Positions 54,821 to 61,635 of a stretch of 64,000 bases of DNA are shown here, in pieces; position 1 is the first letter of the stretch; each line of letters begins with the position of its first letter. A model generated the notes under the pieces. That model saw only the letters and a program-made list of their open reading frames with translations, had not been told where the DNA came from and did no database searches. The position numbers and the translations under genes were made by a program. The DNA is from Candidatus Babeliales bacterium (lineage in GTDB: Bacteria; Babelota; Babeliae; Babelales; Chromulinivoraceae), in assembly GCA_018061805.1 (NCBI GenBank), contig JAGOTL010000004.1, positions 1 to 64,000 on the forward strand, written 5' to 3'.

Positions 54821-55228
54821 ATGGAAGAATGGTCACACTGGCATCCCATTGCTCATATTGACGGAAAATTTTTCATAGAAGACTTTCACATGTCATACAA
54901 AGGCATAGAAATTAAATTGTGTTCCGCAAAAAAAGATAAAAAAATAGAAATTTTATTTTTTAATGGTGCAGATGCTTATAAATGCACGAATGAAAGTTGG
55001 GCTTTTGACATATTTGCCATTTTAACAAAAAAACATGGTGATGATTTTTACGCAAATTGGAGTTTTTTTAAAATCATCAATTCGAATTATGCAAAATCGC
55101 TTTCATTAACAAGTTGTGGATTGTCTAATGATACAAACTTTGATCATTTTTGTATTGTTGGAAATGATGAAATTATAGATATTTTAGCGCGCTACGAACC
55201 AACGGTAAAGATCTTGACTGCCAAGTAA
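54821..55228 (+). CDS. Candidate immunity protein 2 (orphan, 135 aa)
   Basis: This 135-aa protein starts 21 nt after the previous orphan gene on the same strand. It has no signal peptide or recognised domain. The sequence has alternating aromatic and charged residues (WSHWHPIAHIDGKFFIEDFH, NWSFFKIINS) and two CGLSN/CTNE Cys. It may be a second immunity protein, kept for a toxin tip that was exchanged, or an unrelated cargo gene. The region from 54512 to 55228 is AT-richer than the toxin gene. Confidence 0.48.
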   Translation: MEEWSHWHPIAHIDGKFFIEDFHMSYKGIEIKLCSAKKDKKIEILFFNGADAYKCTNESWAFDIFAILTKKHGDDFYANWSFFKIINSNYAKSLSLTSCGLSNDTNFDHFCIVGNDEIIDILARYEPTVKILTAK

Positions 55229-55349
55229 ATCAGGTATAAGTGGTAATGAAAAAAATTAAATTAACATGTAAATCAATCTGGTTTTATTTTTGAATGCGTT
55301 TTAAAAGAGCCTTAAAGCTTTGGGTATGTTTGAAGTAGCATTAACAATC

Positions 55350-55378
55350 TTGTAGTTGATCACGTAGCATGTTATGTT
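55350..55378 (+). promoter_or_regulatory. Possible promoter of the HPF gene
   Basis: -35 TTGTAG (55350-55355), 17-nt spacer, -10 TATGTT (55373-55378), about 40 nt before the hpf start. Confidence 0.4.
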
Positions 55379-55418
55379 GGTTGCATCATAGGCAGTTGTT
55401 GTAAAAAAAGGATTTGCT

Positions 55419-55748
55419 ATGCAATTAGAAATAATATTTCGTGGAACAGAGCCGTCACAGGCTATGGAAGCGTACGTTATCAAATACGTAGAAAAGTTTA
55501 AGAAATACATGTCCAAAGAAGATCCTGAATCTGTTTTTGTGCATGTAGTGCTTGAAGGTCATCATAACCATCACATCATGAATGTGGAAGTACGTGTTAA
55601 ATCACAACATTATGATTTGGTTGTTGATCGTGATGGTGCAGACATGTACCCTTTGATTGATGAAACGATGAAAATTATGGAAGAAGAGTTACAGCAACAT
55701 AAGCAACGCATGGTTGATGATCTTAGAAAACGTAAGAAATGTTGTTAA
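55419..55748 (+). CDS. hpf: Ribosome hibernation promoting factor (HPF/RaiA-like)
   Basis: This 109-aa protein is the short HPF form, which binds idle 30S subunits and forms 100S ribosomes. It starts MQLEIIFRGTEPSQAMEAYV, a family pattern, with KVSQHYDLVV-like strands (RVKSQHYDLVVDRDGADMY) and a basic C-terminal helix. AAAAAAGG precedes the ATG. A short form needs RMF for 100S formation in gamma-proteobacteria, but no RMF is seen here. Confidence 0.9.
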   Translation: MQLEIIFRGTEPSQAMEAYVIKYVEKFKKYMSKEDPESVFVHVVLEGHHNHHIMNVEVRVKSQHYDLVVDRDGADMYPLIDETMKIMEEELQQHKQRMVDDLRKRKKCC

Positions 55749-55762
55749 GAATTACGATTATA

Positions 55763-55798
55763 TAAAAAAAGCTCCTGTTTTATCAGGAGCTTTTTTAT
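55763..55798. terminator. Terminator after hpf
   Basis: AAAAAAAGCTCCTG and CAGGAGCTTTTTT form a strong stem with a TTTTAT loop. It can act for both hpf and the convergent dsbD. Confidence 0.92.
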
Positions 55799-55814
55799 GT
55801 TCAATTTCTGTTAC

Positions 55815-57569
55815 TTATAAAGCTAACATTTCGTTTATAAATTCTTCTGGTGACATGCTGTATGGTTCTGATGACCATTTTTTAATGACAGCGCCTGTTG
55901 TAGGCTGTATCACCAAAATAGTAGGTTGTGCAAATACATGATATTTTTCTTTAAGTTTATTGCTTTGTTCGTTTGAGCTTGAAGTGCAATCAACTTTTAC
56001 AAATTCATATTTATGTTGCAATGTTTTCCAAACAACATCTTTTTGGAATAATTTTTTGTCGATAGCTTTACAGATTGTGCAGTGATTAGCCCAAAAATCA
56101 AGCAGGATTAATTTTTTATCATCAATGGCACTCTGTACAGCCTGTTCGTAGTCATCGTTCCATATAACGCCATTTTCTTGGTTTTGAGTATTTGGAACCG
56201 TGGTCATTTTATCATAAGCGCGTATGCCTACGACAACAGCAAGAGCAAGCAGTATAATTCCTAGCAAGCTTTTGATTGTTTTTGGGCGTTTTTCATGATC
56301 TTTTTGAGCATCAATAATGTAAAATAATGCTGCAAATAAAACGTAGCTGAATAGGACCCAGTTAAAGAGCGTTGATGGTAAAATATTGTTGAGGTAGTAC
56401 AAGCATGTTGCAAGCATTACAAACCCAAGAGCTTTTTTGATTTCAACCATCCACATACCAGCTTGTGGCAGCATGTTCATAGAAGATGAGAATGTACCAA
56501 TAATAATAAGAGGTACGCTCATGCCGATACCAAAACAGAATAATAATAAAAATCCTGCAAATACATTACCCATGGTAGCAACCAGCGTAAGAAGTAATGC
56601 AAGTCCTGGTGATACGCATGGTGAAGCAACTGTACCGCTAATGATACCAAATAAAAATGCTGATAAAAATGGACCAAAAGCGCCATTGAACTGAGTGCCG
56701 CGCTGTAAAAAAGAAGGCATTTTTAAATCAATAACACCAATCATAGTCAGTGACATGTAGCCAATAAAAGCAACGAGTACTAACACAAAAATTGGTTGTG
56801 ACAGTAAGCTACCAAACGATGCTCCTGCAAAAGCAGCAAGTAACCCAAGTGATGCAAATGTTGTAGATAAGCCAAATGCATAGCACAATGACCCTAAGAA
56901 ATTGCGAGCAAGAGATTTCGATTGGTTATTATTGTGCAAAACTCCGATAGTTAGAGGAATCATAGGGTAAATGCACGGAGTGAGGCTGAGTAGTAACCCG
57001 AGTAAAAATGCAAAGAGTAATCTGATCCAGATATTGTTATTATTTTGAACAGATTCTTGTAAAGCATCTGTAAAAGATTTTTTTGTTTTTACAGGACCTG
57101 CATAGTTGCTGTATGAGCTTGGGCGTACTGAAGCGTCATAGCCATCGACAGATTGATCTGCTGACTGCTCAAAAGATAGTTGATATATTTTTTCATGCAT
57201 GGTGTTGTTTGGCAGTGTTAGAAAACTGACGTGAACATATCCTTCGATTGGCTGTGGAGCAATCATGTTTTGTATAGGAATAGTGATAGTAACATCATGT
57301 TCAAAAATTTCTTGGTTATTTGCAAACTCGGGGATATATTTTTTTTCCGCTGTTGGCTGATAGATTACAGAGCCTATTTTAAGTTCAGGTCTATCGACAG
57401 AGATGCTCATAGTTTGTTTTAATATGGACTCATTTTCTAATTGAATGTGTGCTTGAACGGTTTTTGCTTGAATGTTTGCATCTGTTTGGTCAAATGAAAC
57501 CATGACAGGTTGCATCATGCTGCTGATTAAAAGACTAAGATTGAAAAAAATATAGGTTGGTATACGCAT
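55815..57569 (-). CDS. dsbD: Thiol:disulfide interchange protein DsbD
   Basis: This 584-aa protein carries electrons from cytoplasmic thioredoxin across the inner membrane to the periplasm. It has a signal peptide, an N-terminal immunoglobulin-like alpha domain, eight membrane segments (about 180-430) with redox Cys in LTPCIYPMIPL and ASPCVSPGLAL, and a C-terminal thioredoxin domain with WANHCTICK. Full-length DsbD is typical of proteobacteria-like envelopes. AAAGGA lies upstream of the start. It may serve the exported thioredoxin-fold protein at 23151-23621. Confidence 0.94.
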   Translation of the reverse strand: MRIPTYIFFNLSLLISSMMQPVMVSFDQTDANIQAKTVQAHIQLENESILKQTMSISVDRPELKIGSVIYQPTAEKKYIPEFANNQEIFEHDVTITIPIQNMIAPQPIEGYVHVSFLTLPNNTMHEKIYQLSFEQSADQSVDGYDASVRPSSYSNYAGPVKTKKSFTDALQESVQNNNNIWIRLLFAFLLGLLLSLTPCIYPMIPLTIGVLHNNNQSKSLARNFLGSLCYAFGLSTTFASLGLLAAFAGASFGSLLSQPIFVLVLVAFIGYMSLTMIGVIDLKMPSFLQRGTQFNGAFGPFLSAFLFGIISGTVASPCVSPGLALLLTLVATMGNVFAGFLLLFCFGIGMSVPLIIIGTFSSSMNMLPQAGMWMVEIKKALGFVMLATCLYYLNNILPSTLFNWVLFSYVLFAALFYIIDAQKDHEKRPKTIKSLLGIILLALAVVVGIRAYDKMTTVPNTQNQENGVIWNDDYEQAVQSAIDDKKLILLDFWANHCTICKAIDKKLFQKDVVWKTLQHKYEFVKVDCTSSSNEQSNKLKEKYHVFAQPTILVIQPTTGAVIKKWSSEPYSMSPEEFINEMLAL

Positions 57570-57623
57570 ATAAGTCCTTTATCGCTTTTTATTTTTGATG
57601 TTAGCTCATGTTATAGCAGATTA

Positions 57624-58460
57624 TTATTTTTTGGAAGGTGTTTTTGTTTGGTACGGCATAATTTTGATAGTGCCATATTTAGAACAAAGTAAAGCGGTGC
57701 AATTATCAGAATTATTTTGTGGTTGTCCTATCCAGCCATGAATATTGTTTTGTATGTATTTAAAAAAATCATAGTTAATCAAAGTTGTGTAAGGTTGCAG
57801 CGAAATAAATAACGCTGATTCTATTTTTCCATATTGAGTGTGCGCTTGCATATCGGCATTAAAATCTTGGGGAACCATAAGCGTTATGTTGCCATGCTCT
57901 GCCTGAAGGTTCAGGCAATGTCCATTCAGCATTTTTTTGCGTTGTACGGTGATGTTGCCATGTAATGTTTTTGCAATCGCTGTGTTGTTACCACCGGTAA
58001 TGGTGATATTTCCAAATTCTGTTGAAAGATCTAAAGGTCCATTATGATTTTTGATCACGATGGATCCGTGTTTGTTGGAAATCTGAATAGGTGTATGTTC
58101 TGGGGTAAGGACATGAATTTTTAAATGACCTTTTATTTTAGGATTTTGCATAGCACAAATAGCATGCAAATTACCATCTTTTTGTTGGTGTTTAAGCGTA
58201 CAATTTTCACAAAAATGAGTTTTACCTTTTTTGTGTATCTCAATTAATGTACAAGGTTGTTTCCAAGTTTCTGTGGTGATTGTACAATCAGAGCATTCGA
58301 TGTGTACTTTTTGTACGTTATTAAATTCATGATGAGATATTTCTTCTTTTGATCTGGCAAAAAACTCAGAAACTTTTTGTGGTACTTTAGGTGTAGATAT
58401 TTTTGTGTGTATAGGTATAGTAAACAGTATCAGCATTAAGCTGATAAAAAGTTTTTTCAT
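57624..58460 (-). CDS. Exported beta-strand-rich protein (DUF4097-like)
   Basis: This 278-aa protein has a signal peptide (residues 1-19) and a repeating strand pattern: HGSIVIKNHNGPLDLSTEFGNITITGG, LHGNITVQR, EHGNITLMVPQDF, QYGKIESA and KYGTIKIMP. The repeated (H/E)xGxIxI text resembles the DUF4097 family of beta-helical proteins. Four Cys near residues 55-90 may pair. AAAGGA precedes the ATG. It overlaps no gene but shares its start region with the divergent CCA-enzyme gene. The function is unknown. Confidence 0.68.
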   Translation of the reverse strand: MKKLFISLMLILFTIPIHTKISTPKVPQKVSEFFARSKEEISHHEFNNVQKVHIECSDCTITTETWKQPCTLIEIHKKGKTHFCENCTLKHQQKDGNLHAICAMQNPKIKGHLKIHVLTPEHTPIQISNKHGSIVIKNHNGPLDLSTEFGNITITGGNNTAIAKTLHGNITVQRKKMLNGHCLNLQAEHGNITLMVPQDFNADMQAHTQYGKIESALFISLQPYTTLINYDFFKYIQNNIHGWIGQPQNNSDNCTALLCSKYGTIKIMPYQTKTPSKK

Positions 58461-58501
58461 AAAATTCCTTTAAAGATTCATCGTAAATGATGGAAGTATA
58501 T

Positions 58502-59797
58502 ATGACTCACATGCAAGAACGTATTCAATTTTGTATTGCAAAGATTATACAGAATAATCCGCAAGTAAAAAATATATTTGATGAGATTTATCAGCAAGGT
58601 GGTCGTGTTTTGTTAGTTGGAGGAGCTGTAAGAGACTGCGTTTTGGGTTGCGTTGGATCAGATTTAGATTTTGAAGTGTACCATCTTTCCTTTGATGAGC
58701 TCAAAGATATTTTAGAAAAGTTTGGTAAAGTTTGTTTCGTAGGTAAATCTTTTGGAGTATTGCGCCTGCAGGGTTTTGATGCAGATTGGTCTATTCCTCG
58801 TCGTGATAGTTTTGGTCGCAAACCAACTGTTGAATTAGATCCTCATATGAGCTTTGATCAAGCCTTTCGTCGTCGTGATGTAACGGTGAATGCTATGGGC
58901 ATTGATGTGTATTCTAAAGAATTGATAGATCCATTTAATGGGTTAATTGATTTACAGCATAAAATATTACGATCTCCTGATGTTTCATTTTTTGTACAAG
59001 ATCCTTTGCGTTTATTTCGCGTGATGCAATTTGTAGCACGATTTGAAATGCAAGTTGATCAAACACTCAGCCAAGTATGTCGAGGTATGGATATTTCTGA
59101 AGTATCTGTTGAGCGCATTGAGCAAGAATTTTCTAAATTATTTTTAAAATCTCAAAAACCTTCATTGGGGCTTAAGTGGCTTGCTTCGATTGATCGATTG
59201 GTAGATATTATTCCCAATATTCATTTTGATCAGGAATTGTATGATAGTCTGGATTGTTTGGCGCAGCATGATCACATCAATGGTCAGCAACGATTAATTG
59301 CTTCATGGGCGTTTATGGCTGTCAGGTTAAACGAAGCACCTTTGCAGTATGTTACGATTCATGAAAAAATCACACCATCGCAATTGCATGTTTTAACCGC
59401 ATGGTTGAAGCGTTATATTGGATCACAAGACATGGTTCATCAGGCAGCATTGTGGGCATGGTATGTGCGGTATATTCCGATATTGGTCCAAGAAAATAAT
59501 GAATTAGCCTATAAGTGGTTTGCGCATTTCTTAATGCCTGCAGGAAGCATACAAGCATTGTGTGAAATTGCGGTATGTTGGTGGCCTGAAGAGATGATTG
59601 AGCAATGCATTCATCAAGCACGCGCAGCAACAGTTTTATATCACGGGCAAGAGCCATTGTTATCGGGTAAAGATTTAATATCGTATGCCCAAGGCAAAGA
59701 GTTGGGAGAGTTGTTGAAAAAGGCATATCAGTTGCAACTTGAAAAATCGATAACTGATAAAAATAAATTATTAGCATTCGTAACAAAAACGGCTTGA
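58502..59797 (+). CDS. cca: CCA tRNA nucleotidyltransferase / poly(A) polymerase family
   Basis: This 431-aa enzyme adds or repairs the 3' CCA of tRNAs. It has the nucleotidyltransferase motif LLVGGAVRDCVLG and the catalytic acids SDLDFEVY, then RRRDVTVNAMGID and DPLRLFRVMQFVARFEM (class II CCA enzyme marks). GGAAG lies upstream of ATG 58502; ATG 58487 is an alternative. tRNAs in this window already encode CCA, so the enzyme probably repairs ends. The stop codon lies inside the terminator stem. Confidence 0.93.
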   Translation: MTHMQERIQFCIAKIIQNNPQVKNIFDEIYQQGGRVLLVGGAVRDCVLGCVGSDLDFEVYHLSFDELKDILEKFGKVCFVGKSFGVLRLQGFDADWSIPRRDSFGRKPTVELDPHMSFDQAFRRRDVTVNAMGIDVYSKELIDPFNGLIDLQHKILRSPDVSFFVQDPLRLFRVMQFVARFEMQVDQTLSQVCRGMDISEVSVERIEQEFSKLFLKSQKPSLGLKWLASIDRLVDIIPNIHFDQELYDSLDCLAQHDHINGQQRLIASWAFMAVRLNEAPLQYVTIHEKITPSQLHVLTAWLKRYIGSQDMVHQAALWAWYVRYIPILVQENNELAYKWFAHFLMPAGSIQALCEIAVCWWPEEMIEQCIHQARAATVLYHGQEPLLSGKDLISYAQGKELGELLKKAYQLQLEKSITDKNKLLAFVTKTA

Positions 59798-59824
59798 CAT
59801 AAAAACATCAAGCCGTTTTTTTTT
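59786..59824 (+). terminator. Terminator overlapping the cca stop
   Basis: AAAACGGCTTGA (59786-59797) and TCAAGCCGTTTT form a 12-bp stem with a loop of ten bases, followed by T residues. The left arm contains the TGA stop of cca. Confidence 0.9.
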
Positions 59825-59829
59825 GAGTA

Positions 59830-61440
59830 CTATTTTTTTGATGCTTCAGGGTACTTTGCCTGGCCAACGAGTTGTAATGTTTCAATAATTGTTTCTAAAT
59901 TACTTTCAAAATTTTCTTTCATCATCGGAGGTATGTGCGGATTATAGGTAAAGCTGTTTGGGCTTTTAGATATATATTTTGTCACAGGGAAATAGAAACA
60001 GGTTGGCTGTGTTGCATCATAATTTTTGTTGTGAGGATCATTGATAATAATCATAGTCTCTGAACGCATGATTTGATTAGTTTGGTTTTTTAAAGGAAGT
60101 ACATGTTGAATGGTGTTCAGGAGTGCTTTTTCATCTGAAGAACCATCACATAAAAATAACACATCAATTTTTCGTTCAGGACGGCTTATTAAAGGATCAA
60201 TTGAAATCGATTTTTGCGCAGCACAATCAAGTAACTCGAGATATTTTTGTGTTTTTATAGGCGAGTTGGTTTGTTGATAGGTAAAATTATGTACAAATGC
60301 AGAAACTGTTTGTGCGGGCAGCGGCGTTGAGCAGATAGTTTTTATCCAAGTTTTTACGGGTAATTCTATATGATTTCCCGTAACCGTGATGTGAGGATTG
60401 TATGCAAATCGTTCAATTAATTGATGATAATTTTGACGAGCTATTCCTGCTTGCTTAGAGCTATAAATACTGAGGAAATAGGAAATTGGATATTCTGGGC
60501 ACATGTTATCGCTCTGTAAAATTCCATTTTTAAATTCTGATCCTAAATATTGTATTGGTATGTAACCGAGTGCTGGAGCACCTGCTTGAAAAGGTGAATT
60601 TTCTAGGCAATGATATTTTTGATTATTTTCTTTGTACAAACAGGTACAAATTGGTAATGGTATTTTTCCTTTCATAGCATTGAGCGCAATGGATGACCAT
60701 GTGGTATGAAAGCGTCCTTCTTGTGCAAAACGGAGTGTAAAGTTAGCCAGATATCCTGCGTAAATATCTAAAATCGACAACGGTTGGTTGTAACCGAATC
60801 TTGTCAGCAGTTGTGGAGCAAGGTGATGTGTTAAAAACGCAGGGATCATAGGAGGCATACTTTGTTTTTGAGCAGTTGTTTCAAGATGTGTGAGTGTGGT
60901 TTGTAAATGATTTTCTAGGTCTATGAAAGATTGGCCTTTTTGGTGTGATAATTTATTTTGTAAGAAAAGATATGACCATGGAGCAACCATCCATGTTGCA
61001 CCAGAATTTGCGACTAAGTACAATGTAGAATCGAGTATTTTTGAATCTTGAGCAGCTTGGAGTAAGCCTAATGTACATAACATTGCAGGGGCATCTTGTC
61101 CGCCGCAACAAATCGCCATACGCAGTGGCTGGTTAATACCAAGATAGGTTTTGAGCGTATGTTCTATTTTTTTCATACGATGTTTTATAAATGTTTTTTC
61201 TTCTGATGAAAGATTTGTGTTTTTTTGTACGACGACTGGTAAGTCTGGTTTTGAAACTGGATATTCTTTGCGAACGCGAGATTTGATTTTTTCGAGTTTA
61301 ACCGATGTGTTTTGCGTTACGCTACGATCAATTTTTGTAGCAATTGTTGTAAGGCTGCTTGGCAGTTGTGTGGCTGTAAACATATGACAGGGGATTATAA
61401 GGCTTAATAAAGTGCAATGTAATAAAATAGTTTGCTTCAT
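59830..61440 (-). CDS. Degenerate cPLA2-like exported paralogue
   Basis: This 536-aa protein has a signal peptide and a lipase domain related to the protein at 37971-40385. Aligned motifs differ: oxyanion loop CCSGGGNRAM there is CCGGQDAPAM here (Arg lost), GLSGSTW is ANSGATW (Ser kept, first Gly lost), and DGGIAFN is DCAAQKS (Asp kept, glycines lost). Lengths and flanking text (FEAGSTVLGYVPIQYMG / FQAGAPALGYIPIQYLG) match. It may be inactive or act on a different substrate. ATG 61440 has AAAGGA upstream. Confidence 0.78.
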   Translation of the reverse strand: MKQTILLHCTLLSLIIPCHMFTATQLPSSLTTIATKIDRSVTQNTSVKLEKIKSRVRKEYPVSKPDLPVVVQKNTNLSSEEKTFIKHRMKKIEHTLKTYLGINQPLRMAICCGGQDAPAMLCTLGLLQAAQDSKILDSTLYLVANSGATWMVAPWSYLFLQNKLSHQKGQSFIDLENHLQTTLTHLETTAQKQSMPPMIPAFLTHHLAPQLLTRFGYNQPLSILDIYAGYLANFTLRFAQEGRFHTTWSSIALNAMKGKIPLPICTCLYKENNQKYHCLENSPFQAGAPALGYIPIQYLGSEFKNGILQSDNMCPEYPISYFLSIYSSKQAGIARQNYHQLIERFAYNPHITVTGNHIELPVKTWIKTICSTPLPAQTVSAFVHNFTYQQTNSPIKTQKYLELLDCAAQKSISIDPLISRPERKIDVLFLCDGSSDEKALLNTIQHVLPLKNQTNQIMRSETMIIINDPHNKNYDATQPTCFYFPVTKYISKSPNSFTYNPHIPPMMKENFESNLETIIETLQLVGQAKYPEASKK

Positions 61441-61635
61441 ACATGTCCTTTTTTTATAAAATATACGTATTGGTATCATAAAAAAATACATATATTTTTA
61501 AAATAAAAAGTAGAAAAAACTATTTTTTTGATTGTTTGTTGGGTAGTTATGATGAATTATTATAACCAATTGCTAACAGAGATTAATTTTTAGTAGATGG
61601 TTTATACATGATACTTTATAAAAAAGGAGTTTAAG

